Shown: piece by piece, positions 35,175 to 44,216 of the stretch
Position numbering within the stretch: position 1 is the first letter of the stretch
Layout: the number at the start of each line of letters is the position of its first letter
Source: JACNIZ01 sp964344765
GTDB lineage: Bacteria; Planctomycetota; UBA1135
Assembly: GCA_964344765.1 (NCBI GenBank)
Contig: CAYFOM010000016.1
Coordinates: 28,714-92,713 of the forward strand
DNA length: 64,000 bases
Direction: 5' to 3'
The notes under the pieces: generated by a model
Database searches by the model: none
What the model was told of the DNA's origin: nothing
Seen by the model: the letters and a program-made list of their open reading frames with translations, nothing else
Translations under genes and position numbers: made by a program

Positions 35175-36776
35175 TTAGCTAGCCGGCGCAGCCTCTCTGG
35201 GAACCGCGCCCATCGCTACAAACCGTCCGCTTTTCCAAGCGCCCAAAAGCAGGTCACCTTCTTGCAGGACTTCAACTGCGCCGTCCGGCAGACCATCCAC
35301 CGCTGCGGTGACGTTTTTCTCCTCGGTGGGAACCCGCAACGGCCTTATCGAGGCAATGCGGGCACGATGTTGCCACGTCCCGTTGGCGGCCAGCTCGGCA
35401 TTCAATTCCAGAACGGCGCAAATCCGGTCCATGTATTCAGCCGCCAGGTCTGTGGCCAAAGCCCCGAGCTGGGCGCCTTGTTCCTGTTCGGCCCAATCTA
35501 AGAAACCACGGACTTCTTGATGGCGTCGGCGGATCGCATTGGCTTCTCCAGCGGCAATCAAATATGGAAATGCAATCTCTGCGGTCAGGTCCTCGGCGTC
35601 TATAGCCCCGAGGTTTTGAGTCTCTAGAAAATCGGCAAATTGATTCAGGCGGTCCGGCGCCTGGTCTTGATTGAGGACTTCCCAAGCATAAGCGTGTAAC
35701 CAGGTTCGGATGCCGGCGGAAGACGAAACGCCTACGGGTTCATCGTCGGTCTCGGCGCCCAGCTCCGGTTCATCACTGATGCCTTCGGGCAAACCCAGCG
35801 CTTTTTCTAATTCATGGAAGCTGCTCTCCAGAGTTTTGCCATTCGAGCGTGCCACATCAAATTGACTTAAAGCTTGATCCACTTCGGCCTCAGTCGGCAG
35901 CTCGTCAGAGTCTACAGCAAGGCCCCTAGGAGGTTGCAAATCAAGTGAGGCCGACGCCACCGTGTCGGTTTCTAATGCATGGGCAAACTCTGGCAACATG
36001 CGCCGCAGAGGTTCCAAATCCAGCTCGGTTTCAAAGGCCAACAGGTTCAAGGTTTCACCTAAGCCATGTTCAGCCAAGCTGTGCTTTAAACGTTCGACGT
36101 CCCAATTGGCATCGGCACTCAGAACCTCGGCGACGCTGCTTTCCAGATCGGCCAAACCGGATTGAGTCTGGTCGGCACTGGCAGGTACCCAGTTGCACAA
36201 CTTCTCCAACTCCAACTGCGAAAGCCGCGCCCGCGATTGAGTGACACGTGCCGCTGCTAGGTCTCGTTCCAACGCCGGCAATAGTCCGGGTGCGCATGCC
36301 ATTCGAAAGCCGGGCAAAGGTGCAAAAAACTGCTCGTCGATTTGCACCAGTCGTCCCAGAAAAACTGCATCTTCAGGTGCTGCGTCGAAGTCGGTTTCTT
36401 GGCCGGGGGATAACGAAACCACTCGACCCGTCCACAACTCGCTGAGTTGCACCGTTTCGGTGCCGTCGTCCAAACGTTGGCGGCCATTGTGGACGTAAAC
36501 CCCCATCAGTGAATCCATCAACCGGCTCCAGACGTCCTTCTCCCCCAGCGAATCGGGAGACCAAGCAAGCACGGGTTGTGTACCCAATGACTCCGAACTT
36601 CGTTCCAGCAAAAACCACTCGCGGAATCGCCAGTGATCTTCTTCGCTCCATTGGGCATGGGGAAATTGATTTCGGGCGGCTTCCCATTCGGGCTGCAATT
36701 GCGGGTCGGCTATGGCCCGCTGCTCCAGTTCTTCCAGTAGCCGGAGGATTTCCTGGATGGCGCTAATGCTTGTCAT
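35175..36776 (-). CDS. Large acidic protein of unknown function
   Basis: A 533-residue protein without signal peptide or membrane helix. It starts with a leucine-rich helix (ISAIQEILRLLEELEQRAI), followed by a domain rich in Trp and acidic residues (AQWSEEDHWRFREWFLLERS, WTGRVVSLSPGQ). The middle is a long, acidic, low-complexity helical region; the C-terminal part (FADFLETQNLGAIDAED and later) is again helical. No catalytic motif is recognised. The start ATG at 36776 lies 27 bp from the divergent CvpA-like gene, so the two may share a promoter region. Confidence 0.6.
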   Translation of the reverse strand: MTSISAIQEILRLLEELEQRAIADPQLQPEWEAARNQFPHAQWSEEDHWRFREWFLLERSSESLGTQPVLAWSPDSLGEKDVWSRLMDSLMGVYVHNGRQRLDDGTETVQLSELWTGRVVSLSPGQETDFDAAPEDAVFLGRLVQIDEQFFAPLPGFRMACAPGLLPALERDLAAARVTQSRARLSQLELEKLCNWVPASADQTQSGLADLESSVAEVLSADANWDVERLKHSLAEHGLGETLNLLAFETELDLEPLRRMLPEFAHALETDTVASASLDLQPPRGLAVDSDELPTEAEVDQALSQFDVARSNGKTLESSFHELEKALGLPEGISDEPELGAETDDEPVGVSSSAGIRTWLHAYAWEVLNQDQAPDRLNQFADFLETQNLGAIDAEDLTAEIAFPYLIAAGEANAIRRRHQEVRGFLDWAEQEQGAQLGALATDLAAEYMDRICAVLELNAELAANGTWQHRARIASIRPLRVPTEEKNVTAAVDGLPDGAVEVLQEGDLLLGAWKSGRFVAMGAVPREAAPAS

Positions 36777-36803
36777 GGGTAGCTTCGGTTAGACTTGCGG
36801 CAA

Positions 36804-37325
36804 ATGGATTTGCAAAACCTGCACTGGCTGGAGTGGCTTGGCCTCGCTCTGATGGCTTACGGCTTAGGAGCGGGGGCTGTGCGCGGTTTGACCCAGCAGT
36901 TTACCCGTTTCATAGTTTGGACTCTAAGCCTGGTTTTGGTCGGGGTCCTGGCCGGCCCATTGGATTGGCTGGCGGCGATGTTTGCCGAAGAGGCCGACAA
37001 ACAAGCCACCGTGCATGCTTGGCTTTCACTTACTGTTTTGCTGCTAACGCTGCTGTTGCTAGGCGGCGTGCGACGCATGTTTTTTGGCCGCCTCGGCAAC
37101 TCCAAATCATTCGCCGACGGCCTCCTGGGCGCAGTCCTCGGCGTTTCCGTAGGCCTGACCGCCTGGGTGCTTTTGGTCGGCACCAGCCATAACGCCTATC
37201 ACCTTCCCGAGGTTGAGCAGCAGCACAGCTTCACTTATGCACGGACCCTGACGGTGCCCTACCGCAAACTGCCGGAGAGCCTTCAATCTCCGTTGTTCCA
37301 GTTTGAATTCGAGACAGCCGACTAG
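36804..37325 (+). CDS. CvpA-like integral membrane protein
   Basis: A 173-residue protein with four predicted transmembrane helices and the CvpA-type order: a first helix (WLGLALMAYGLGAGAVRG), loops with a conserved glycine, and a late glycine-rich helix (SFADGLLGAVLGVSVGLTAW). CvpA-family proteins are linked to colicin V production and to envelope stress or surface physiology; the molecular role is unclear. ATG 36804 is preferred over TTG 36795. The stop overlaps the convergent gene at 37322 by 4 nt. Confidence 0.6.
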   Translation: MDLQNLHWLEWLGLALMAYGLGAGAVRGLTQQFTRFIVWTLSLVLVGVLAGPLDWLAAMFAEEADKQATVHAWLSLTVLLLTLLLLGGVRRMFFGRLGNSKSFADGLLGAVLGVSVGLTAWVLLVGTSHNAYHLPEVEQQHSFTYARTLTVPYRKLPESLQSPLFQFEFETAD

Positions 37326-37921
37326 GCGCGAGTCTGCACTGGATCTTCTTGCTGGACTTGACCCAGGCGTAGTCCCCTACAAAGCACGCCGGCACCAATT
37401 CCGAGCTCGTTGTTGGTGAGAACTTCGGCGCTCAGCCAAGGCTGAAGTTGTTCGAGTAGGGACTCGCTCGGGTGCCGTAGGTCGGGCCCTTGCACCCGAC
37501 ATAGCAGTTGCTGGTCAGCCGTCATACGCATGACAAACTTGGGCGAAGCACTTGCACCGGCGACGGCTTCCGCCCAGGCGCTGAGTGCCAGCGCTGCTTT
37601 GCCGTCGACGATTTCAGGAAGCGGAACTTTGGCTTCCTGCGGCACTCCGGCGCGCAATGCAGCCGCCAGTAACCACGGGTGCAATTCGGCCTGATCCAAG
37701 TCAATGGCATCCTGCTCCTTGAGCTGCCACAAGCCGTCTAGCCAATCGGTAATCTCCTGGACTTCGACCATGCGTAAACGCAGCGTTTCGTCGGGCGCTT
37801 GTGCCGGCAAACCGAGGGTGGCCCAGCCGCCGAGCACTTGAACGGTTCCACGAAGCCGATGGAGACAGGCGCGATGAATACGATCCAACAGGGCCAAGCA
37901 AAGATCGCGGGGCAACTCCAT
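37322..37921 (-). CDS. Unknown protein, possibly a degenerate histidine-kinase-like (DHp/HATPase) protein
   Basis: A 199-residue soluble protein. The N-terminal helix pair (LDRIHRACLHRLRGTVQVLG, then LRLRMVEVQEITDWLDGLW) resembles the dimerisation helices of histidine kinases, in which a histidine lies before an LRG/LRN turn. The C-terminal half (KAALALSAWAEAVAGA and FVMRMTADQQLLCRVQG) has the feel of an eroded ATPase domain without the N, G1 and G2 boxes. This resembles ChpT-type phosphotransfer proteins in outline only; the match is weak. ATG 37921 is used rather than TTG 37936. Confidence 0.45.
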   Translation of the reverse strand: MELPRDLCLALLDRIHRACLHRLRGTVQVLGGWATLGLPAQAPDETLRLRMVEVQEITDWLDGLWQLKEQDAIDLDQAELHPWLLAAALRAGVPQEAKVPLPEIVDGKAALALSAWAEAVAGASASPKFVMRMTADQQLLCRVQGPDLRHPSESLLEQLQPWLSAEVLTNNELGIGAGVLCRGLRLGQVQQEDPVQTRA

Positions 37922-37934
37922 GCGGGAGTCTAAC

Positions 37935-37967
37935 AAAAAAGCCGCCTGATCCGAAGACCAGGCGGCT
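37935..37967 (-). terminator. Rho-independent terminator of the S8 protease gene
   Basis: Stem arms AGCCGCCTG (37940-37948) and CAGGCGGCT (37959-37967), nine pairs, with a 10-nt loop. In the minus direction it is followed by six T (As at 37935-37940). It lies 20 bp beyond the stop of the protease gene and just before the ATG of the next minus-strand gene. Confidence 0.85.
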
Positions 37968-37986
37968 GCAGCAACGTGTGTTTGGA

Positions 37987-39555
37987 TTACTGAATCGTAT
38001 CCTGAATCACGTTAGACAGGCTACCAGCGGTATCGATGGCCTGAACGAAGACGTTGACGCCCGACGAACCGGCCGGCAAGTTCTTGTTGATGACGGCGGA
38101 GCCCCAAACGTTGACTGCGCGAGTTGCGATGCGGTTGCCGTTGGCGACGTCCAAATCACCCAAGCCAGGAACGGTGGTCGAACCGAGGCCGTTACCGTTG
38201 TAGAGGTAGATGGTCTCACCGTAAACCGAGTTCGACACGGTAGCGCTTGCGCTTTGCCCGGCGATCAGGGCGGTGGTAATCGACAGCGACAGATCGTAGT
38301 TGGAACCACCTGCGTCGATCAGCGACTGGTGCGAGTCAACCAGACCATGACCGAAGTTGTTGGCGGAGCCGATGTCCTGGCAAGCACCGAAGAGTACGTC
38401 CTCAGCCTCTTGCGCGGTCAGCGACGGGTTAGAGGAGCGGATCAGGCCAACAACACCGTTGGTGATCGGGCAAGCGAAGGAAGTACCACTTACCGAAGAG
38501 GTGCCGCCACCGTTGGAGGTGGTCAAGACCGATACGCCAGGTGCGCCAACGTCGATCGGCGAGCCGTAGTTCGACCAGCTAGCCTTGTTGTTGTTGGAAT
38601 CGGTTGCACTGGTGATGATCACGTTTGCCCAGTCGGCGCTACTGCTCAGCGAGTAGCCACTGTTACCGGCGGCCCAAACCATCAAGCAGTCATAGCTGTT
38701 CTTCAAGGTAGTACCGGTGGTGCCAACCGAGTTGGACTCAACGCCCGAGTAAGAAACCGAAACCGAACCCGCACCTTGCTGGCCAGCCCACAATGCGCCG
38801 TCAGTCAAGTCGGACAAGTAGGCACCCCCGTTTGAGGAGTTGGTCGCACGAATCGGCAGCAGGCCGCTGTTCCACATGGCACCTACAACTTGGTTGTTGT
38901 TGTTACCAATGGCACCGACGCAACCCATGCACAAAGTGCCGTGGCCGTTGATGTCCTCAATGCGTCCGCCGTTCGCTTGGGTTAGACGGTCGGCCGAGTT
39001 GTAACCGGAAAGCAGGTTGGCCTGCAGGTCCGGGTGGTTGGTGTCGACACCGGTGTCGACGACGGCGGCGATGTAGTTGGTGTCGCCTGTGTAGTAATCC
39101 CAGCCCAACTCAGAATTAATGTTCTGGTGCCACCACTGACTTCCGAATTGCGGGTCGTTCGGAGTGGTCTGCAGCGGGTACAGCATCCAATCCGGCTCGG
39201 CGTACTGGTATTCGCCGGTGGCCATCAGGTTGGTAGCCATGACGTTTTCGGTCATGCCTTCCGGAAGGTTGATGACATACTCATCGTTTGGCGCCATGTA
39301 TTCGCGCACCAAACCAAACAGGCGCTCCTTAGCAGAATTGCGCATCGATTCAGCTTGATTCTGACTATATCCTTGAGCCAGAAGATCTTGCAGCTGCATC
39401 GGGCGAACGATCATGCGACCGGTCAGCTCCTGAATGCCATCGACCTCTTTAAATTGATAAGAGGTAGAAGCCTGAGTTTGAGCGGCAGAGGGGCCAATGA
39501 GGGCCAGAGCGAGTCCGGCAACAAAGGTGCCGCAACGAAGGGAGGTAGGGATCAT
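37987..39555 (-). CDS. Secreted subtilisin-like serine protease (S8 family)
   Basis: A 522-residue exported protease. Signal peptide ends near IGPSAAQTQ. Residues ~30-130 look like an inhibitor-type propeptide (VREYMAPNDEYVINLPEGM, then QYAEPDWMLYP). The catalytic triad is complete: D167 (AVVDTGVD), H205 (INGHGT) and S359 (SGTSFACP), with the oxyanion asparagine N298 (AAGNSG). After the catalytic domain, about 100 residues (LSLSITTALIAGQSASATV onward) form a beta-rich tail like those used for export or attachment. It sits alone with its own terminator; a broad degradative role is likely. Confidence 0.93.
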   Translation of the reverse strand: MIPTSLRCGTFVAGLALALIGPSAAQTQASTSYQFKEVDGIQELTGRMIVRPMQLQDLLAQGYSQNQAESMRNSAKERLFGLVREYMAPNDEYVINLPEGMTENVMATNLMATGEYQYAEPDWMLYPLQTTPNDPQFGSQWWHQNINSELGWDYYTGDTNYIAAVVDTGVDTNHPDLQANLLSGYNSADRLTQANGGRIEDINGHGTLCMGCVGAIGNNNNQVVGAMWNSGLLPIRATNSSNGGAYLSDLTDGALWAGQQGAGSVSVSYSGVESNSVGTTGTTLKNSYDCLMVWAAGNSGYSLSSSADWANVIITSATDSNNNKASWSNYGSPIDVGAPGVSVLTTSNGGGTSSVSGTSFACPITNGVVGLIRSSNPSLTAQEAEDVLFGACQDIGSANNFGHGLVDSHQSLIDAGGSNYDLSLSITTALIAGQSASATVSNSVYGETIYLYNGNGLGSTTVPGLGDLDVANGNRIATRAVNVWGSAVINKNLPAGSSGVNVFVQAIDTAGSLSNVIQDTIQ

Positions 39556-39700
39556 GATTATCGGGATCTTGAAGGGAGAAAGGCGGGGGCACCTTTAGAT
39601 ACAAAAGTGGACCATTTTTACCCTGGATTTGTTCCCGGAAAAGGCCGAAAACTATTATGGAAAGCGGCTAATTCCTCTGAAGGAACAATTTTTTGAGGGA

Positions 39701-39706
39701 TATAAT
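39701..39706 (+). promoter_or_regulatory. Perfect -10 hexamer close to the BNR-protein start
   Basis: TATAAT lies only 9 nt before ATG 39716. A transcript from it would begin within a few bases of the start codon, giving a leaderless or near-leaderless mRNA. No -35 hexamer is evident at 17 bp. The region between the protease and this gene (39556-39715) otherwise holds no gene. Confidence 0.35.
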
Positions 39707-39715
39707 TCGGATTCC

Positions 39716-42289
39716 ATGCGTTGGAATGATTGGATCATTCTGCTTTCCTGTCGCGCACTCGCAACCATGGTCTGGTCACTCCTGCTCTCCCTATTTTTCG
39801 CCCCAGCACCCGCGGAATTGCCCCATTCCGGAGGTAAGGCGCTGCACGTCCCCCATGACGACGTGCACTCCGTCGCCACCGTCGATCTTCCCGGTGGCAT
39901 TCGTGAAACCATTATTACCACGCAATTGGCGTGTCGAGTTCTGAAAACTCGTGATGGCGGACTTTCTTGGACCACAGTTCGCGGCGGCGGTTTGGAATTG
40001 GCGCGCGCAGACTTGGTTGTTTGGGAGCCCATACTGAATGGTGGGCGGTTTCTTATCGGCACGAACATCGGCCTTTACTCTTACGACCCTTTGACCGGCG
40101 AAGTTGTTGAGTTCAATAACGGCCTCGGTCCTTTGGGAAATGATCGCTACATCACTTCATTGGAAGTGCCGGGTTATGGATTGAAAGGTCCGGTTGCCAT
40201 CGCTACGCGTAACGGCGAAATCTTGCGCCTGAATCGCGCCACCGAAACATGGGAATCAACTTTGGTTACTGGTACGCCGGATGAGCGTGCCCAAGTTGCG
40301 GTGCTTCCCAGTTACGACGTATGGGCGCCGCCAGGCAACCATCAAGCCGTTGCGGCCGGAGTCGCCGGCGTTTTGTATTTGTCAGAAGACGGCGGTTACA
40401 ACTGGACCGTGAATTCACAGTTCAACACGGCTGCGGTAACGCCCGACGATCCGTTAATCACCGCGATTTGTTTTGCTGAGGATTACCCGACATCGGGCGA
40501 CATCACCCTTGCCACTTCGGTTGAGAATTTAAACAACTTCACCGGCGACGAAGGAACGCTTTGGCATTCCGGTGATTTTGGCGGCACCTTTACTCCGGTG
40601 CATCAAGCCAACTCTTCTTACCGAGCGATTAAATCGACGCCGGTCGGCCCCAGCGGCAAACGCTGGATGATGGCTTCGGTGCTGGAACACCCCGACCTGA
40701 TGAAGCTGGCGCAGTCGGACGGCATCTATCGCTCCGATGACGGCGGCCGCACCTGGGACGATTACGGTTCTGCGCAAGACTTTGTGCATGAGACGGACGC
40801 ATCGGATACCGTCAGCCTGAACCGCGCCGAAATCATCGATTTCGAGCTTTCCCCCACATACGCAACCGATGGGGAAATCTTGTTTGGTCGATCCGAAGGC
40901 TTGTTCCGCTCAACCAACGAAGGATTGCAATGGCAGCGCATTGCTTTCCGTCCGACCACCCATGTGCGTGGGTTGGATACCTTCATCGACGGCACAGGTG
41001 CGCTGTGGTCGGTTTCCGGTACTTATGGTTCCGGCACTGTGATCTACAACCACAATAACGGCATGCACAATCTGCTCGACAACGGGCCGATGGTCTACCA
41101 AGACGAAATTTTTGTGTCGCCGCGTTTCGAGTTGGACGGAACCATTATGGTTGGCGGCGCACGCGGATTGAACTTCTGGTTCGACCCAAACCTGCATGCG
41201 CCAAACCCGTTTAGTTCGTGGGGTTGGTTTAGTCGGGAAAAAGGTGAGGAATTGGGTTATGCCCGCTATCTCGCATTCTCGCCACACTTCGATAACCGCG
41301 GAACTGCGGGCTTCGACCAAACCTTCTTCTTCAGCACCTCGACTTGGACGAAAAGTAATTTCCGCAGTACCGACGGCGGCAAGTCCGGCGAGTTGCTGAA
41401 CAAAATGGTGGACGGATCGCCGGCACCGTGGCTGCGCAACCTGATTGTTGCGCCGACATCTCCGGGCAAACCGCTCTGCTTTGTCGGCATGTCCAAATAC
41501 CCCTACTTCGGGGTGGTCGAAGATACGCTTGGCGGCCCGGGAGTTGCTTATTACCCGGATGGTTTGGAAGAGAGCGCCGTCATCAAGTTGATGTGCGCGC
41601 CCGATTTTGAGACCAACCCGGTGATTTACGCAGCGACGTACACCAGCGGCGTGAAGAAGTTGGATTTCTCGTCGCCGACGCCGATGTGGGAAAGCGTTGG
41701 TGGGGAGTTCCCCCCACTCTTCGTGGACGCATTGAGCCTGAGCCCAGACTTCACCAATGACCGCACCATTGTGGTGGGTACTCAAGCTGGTGTAGTCGTC
41801 GGTTATGACGTACCCGGCGCGCCATGGGAATTGCGTCCCTCGCGTTATTCGCGCGACAACGAAGCCCCGGCATTCCGTTACTACTCGCCCAACCACCCGG
41901 CCAACCCGGCGCCAGAGCGCGTTTGGCGTTGGGGTTCCATTGGTACCGACTATTTGCGCGACACGATGCCTGAGCTAACTCTGCGTGACGGCACCATTGC
42001 TGCGGCAGGATTCGATGGTGACTACGTCGAGTTCACCGATTACGCCAAGTCGGTTCAGGTGCACAGCTTCAAAGGCCCGGAGGCCGGTGAGATTCAAATC
42101 ACTATCACCAACGCCGAAACCGGTGCTTTGCTCGAAGACACTACCTTCGACATGCATACGCCGAATTGGGGCAGTCAATCTGTCCAGTTCACCTTCAACG
42201 ACTACCAAGCGGTGACGGTACGCGTGATCGCGCACTTGGATGCCGGCGAGGTGCTGTACTTCGACGGCGCCACCTTCGTGCCGTTCTAA
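39716..42289 (+). CDS. Secreted BNR/Asp-box (sortilin-like beta-propeller) protein
   Basis: An 857-residue exported protein, with the start chosen at ATG 39716 because it begins a signal-like segment (MVWSLLLSLFFAPAPAELP follows); the open frame extends to 39629. It has Asp-box repeats, the SxDxGxxW hairpins of sialidase and VPS10-type propellers: KTRDGGLSWT, LSEDGGYNWT, YRSDDGGRTWDD, RSTNEGLQWQ and RSTDGGKSGE. The C-terminus is a beta domain (VQVHSFKGPEAGEIQITITN). Such propellers bind sugars or proteins or act as glycosidases; no catalytic residues can be assigned. Confidence 0.75.
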   Translation: MRWNDWIILLSCRALATMVWSLLLSLFFAPAPAELPHSGGKALHVPHDDVHSVATVDLPGGIRETIITTQLACRVLKTRDGGLSWTTVRGGGLELARADLVVWEPILNGGRFLIGTNIGLYSYDPLTGEVVEFNNGLGPLGNDRYITSLEVPGYGLKGPVAIATRNGEILRLNRATETWESTLVTGTPDERAQVAVLPSYDVWAPPGNHQAVAAGVAGVLYLSEDGGYNWTVNSQFNTAAVTPDDPLITAICFAEDYPTSGDITLATSVENLNNFTGDEGTLWHSGDFGGTFTPVHQANSSYRAIKSTPVGPSGKRWMMASVLEHPDLMKLAQSDGIYRSDDGGRTWDDYGSAQDFVHETDASDTVSLNRAEIIDFELSPTYATDGEILFGRSEGLFRSTNEGLQWQRIAFRPTTHVRGLDTFIDGTGALWSVSGTYGSGTVIYNHNNGMHNLLDNGPMVYQDEIFVSPRFELDGTIMVGGARGLNFWFDPNLHAPNPFSSWGWFSREKGEELGYARYLAFSPHFDNRGTAGFDQTFFFSTSTWTKSNFRSTDGGKSGELLNKMVDGSPAPWLRNLIVAPTSPGKPLCFVGMSKYPYFGVVEDTLGGPGVAYYPDGLEESAVIKLMCAPDFETNPVIYAATYTSGVKKLDFSSPTPMWESVGGEFPPLFVDALSLSPDFTNDRTIVVGTQAGVVVGYDVPGAPWELRPSRYSRDNEAPAFRYYSPNHPANPAPERVWRWGSIGTDYLRDTMPELTLRDGTIAAAGFDGDYVEFTDYAKSVQVHSFKGPEAGEIQITITNAETGALLEDTTFDMHTPNWGSQSVQFTFNDYQAVTVRVIAHLDAGEVLYFDGATFVPF

Positions 42290-42294
42290 ATCAC

Positions 42295-42381
42295 TGGTGC
42301 CGAAGGAGGGACTCGAACCCTCACGACCTTGCGGCCATTGGATTTTGAATCCAACGCGTCTGCCAATTCCGCCACTTCGGC
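42295..42381 (-). tRNA. tRNA-Leu (anticodon CAA)
   Basis: On the minus strand, acceptor arms GCCGAAG and CTTCGGC pair over seven bases, then discriminator A and an encoded CCA. The anticodon arm is TTGGA-TTCAAAA-TCCAA with anticodon CAA (reads UUG). A long variable arm and the GGTTCGAGTCC T-loop fit class II tRNA-Leu. Length is 87 nt with CCA. It lies 5 bp after the convergent BNR gene. Confidence 0.96.
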
Positions 42382-42429
42382 CAGTGATGAGAAAGAACCG
42401 GTGAAAGCCGATCAGGCTTCGTCACCGAG

Positions 42430-42450
42430 GGCCCGCTGCGAAAGCGGGCC
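42430..42450 (-). terminator. GC-rich hairpin after the pyrophosphorylase gene
   Basis: Arms GGCCCGCT (42430-42437) and AGCGGGCC (42443-42450) make eight pairs around the loop GCGAA. It lies 6 bp beyond the minus-strand stop at 42457. There is no T-run, so it is a possible terminator or RNA-stability hairpin, not a classical intrinsic terminator. Confidence 0.4.
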
Positions 42451-42456
42451 AAGAGT

Positions 42457-43827
42457 TTAGCGACCGCTGCCGGAACAAACCAGATGTCCGCCGGATTTCA
42501 GCAACAAATCTCCCTGAAGACTTTGCAGGTCCTTCTGGTCGTAGCAGATTTGCGGAGAAATCTCGATGGCCCCGGCGGCTGGTTCCAAGCCCGCGGCAGC
42601 TGCCCAGCGGCGGCTGCGTTCACTGAGCGCATCGCGGCTGGTTTGGATGGAATCAGTGCCGGCGCGGTTCTTGACCGGCGCAAATTCATCCTCGCGAATG
42701 GCCAGTTGCACCATTCCACGGTCGGCCAGCGGTAGCGCATCGAAGACAAAGGTCTCGAATTTAACTCCCGGTTGCAAGGTAGCCTCGGGACCGTTGCCGG
42801 CGAGCACTTTGACCTCTTTATGAGCCAAGTGCAGCGGCAGAGCGGCCTCTGCCATCTCCTGAACGAAGTCCAGGTTGAAGCAGTGAATGGCTAGATTGCC
42901 GGCCATGAAGCGCAGAGAACCGTCGGCAGCGCGTTCTTCGGCAAGCTCCTGTGGAAGGTCCGAGTACTCGATACAACCGAGGCGGCCATCCGGCTTCTCG
43001 ATGATTAAACCGACCTTTTCCATCGGATCGGTTTTGGCGACGACCTTGACCGACATGCGTGCTTCCGTGCGCAGGTGATGACCGATGAAAATCGGATCCG
43101 CCATGCGAACCAGCGGGTTATCGACTTGGCAGTAATACAGCACGTCGACGCCCTGTTCGCGCAGCATCGCATTGACGCCACTGTCGCGCACTGCACGGTA
43201 GAAACCACCGTGGCCATCCGGGTTGCGGAACAAACTGCCCGGGGTGTCGAGCAAGAATTGCCCATTTTCGCTTAGCGCCGGCAGTGTGCCTTGGCAAGCA
43301 AAGTGGATGGTGTTGCGGCCGAGACCGAAGTAGCTGCGGTCGGCAAAGTATGCCTGAGTTTCCAGGTGGTTCGCCGGGCCGGTTTGAATGACCCAGGGCA
43401 GCGCCGCGCCAGTGATCTTGCGCAAGCGATGAACCTGACCGGCCATCATTTGGAACAGGCTTGCGCCGGTCACAGAACCCAGCGGAAATGCGCCTTTGGG
43501 GCCGGAGAAACCTAAACGGGAGGCTTGTCCCCCCGCCACGGTGGCGATGGCTACTCGTCCTTCGCGGATGGCCGCCCAACCCAGCTCTTCGGCCTCTTCA
43601 TTGGCGGAATCGCCAGAGGTCGAAGCCGGCTGAATGGGCGGCGGCAGGATTTCCTCGCCATCGGCGAGAGCGGCTTTCTCCAAAGCTCTCCGTTGACGAT
43701 CAAGGGTGGTCCAGTCGACATTGGCCAGGTCGGCCAGCAATGCTCGTTCAAATTCAGATCCAGCATTGCGAGCCGGGCCGAGGACGGACTCCATCCCCCG
43801 CTCTTGCAAAGCATTGATTGGGTTCAT
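42457..43827 (-). CDS. UDPGP-type UDP-sugar (likely UDP-GlcNAc) pyrophosphorylase
   Basis: A 456-residue nucleotidyltransferase that joins UTP and a hexose-1-phosphate to make a UDP-sugar. The nucleotide loop reads VAGGQASRLGFSGPKGAFP (family LAGGxGTRLGxxxPKG). QTGPANHLETQAYF and FACQGTLPALSENG, then YCQVDNPLVRMADP and GCIEYSDLP, follow the AGX/UAP order of eukaryotic-type UDP-GlcNAc pyrophosphorylases rather than the bacterial GlmU type. It precedes the tRNA-Leu on the same strand. Substrate (GlcNAc-1-P or Glc-1-P) is inferred from overall pattern. Confidence 0.85.
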   Translation of the reverse strand: MNPINALQERGMESVLGPARNAGSEFERALLADLANVDWTTLDRQRRALEKAALADGEEILPPPIQPASTSGDSANEEAEELGWAAIREGRVAIATVAGGQASRLGFSGPKGAFPLGSVTGASLFQMMAGQVHRLRKITGAALPWVIQTGPANHLETQAYFADRSYFGLGRNTIHFACQGTLPALSENGQFLLDTPGSLFRNPDGHGGFYRAVRDSGVNAMLREQGVDVLYYCQVDNPLVRMADPIFIGHHLRTEARMSVKVVAKTDPMEKVGLIIEKPDGRLGCIEYSDLPQELAEERAADGSLRFMAGNLAIHCFNLDFVQEMAEAALPLHLAHKEVKVLAGNGPEATLQPGVKFETFVFDALPLADRGMVQLAIREDEFAPVKNRAGTDSIQTSRDALSERSRRWAAAAGLEPAAGAIEISPQICYDQKDLQSLQGDLLLKSGGHLVCSGSGR

Positions 43828-43859
43828 CGGAGGCTTTTTCGGTCGTTTTCCGCAGGAGC

Positions 43860-44192
43860 TTAATTGTCGCCGTCACCAATGCGTTCCAGCGCTTCTTCCA
43901 GAAGGTGGACCAGCAGTTCCAGCTTGCGTTCCATCAGCAGCTGGCGAGTGGTGATTTTCTCGACGATCGGCGGAAGCAGAGCTTCCAGGGTGTAGTTGTT
44001 GATCATGTTGATCACTTCCGCGCGGTCTGCATCGGGCAGCTTGTGGAAGTGATAGTGGTAGGCGTTGCTCAGCGAGTCCTCGGTGATGTGGAGGGCCTCT
44101 TTGGTGAGTTCCTCGAGGTCATTGTGGTCGTGTTCGACCTTAAAGACCTCCTTGCGGTACTCTTTGAGCGCTTCAGCGAATTTCTTCTTCAC
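43860..44192 (-). CDS. Small helical protein of unknown function
   Basis: A 110-residue, highly charged, all-helical protein: KKKFAEALKEYRKEVFK at the start, then DLEELTKEALHITEDSLSN, and a C-terminal helix ERKLELLVHLLEEALERIG. It contains a histidine-rich stretch (NAYHYHFHKL) that could bind metal. No family is recognised. It sits 24 bp downstream of fabF on the same strand and may be the last gene of the fatty-acid cluster. Confidence 0.55.
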   Translation of the reverse strand: MKKKFAEALKEYRKEVFKVEHDHNDLEELTKEALHITEDSLSNAYHYHFHKLPDADRAEVINMINNYTLEALLPPIVEKITTRQLLMERKLELLVHLLEEALERIGDGDN

Positions 44193-44216
44193 GGGGATGT
44201 CAGCGGGTAATGCCCG

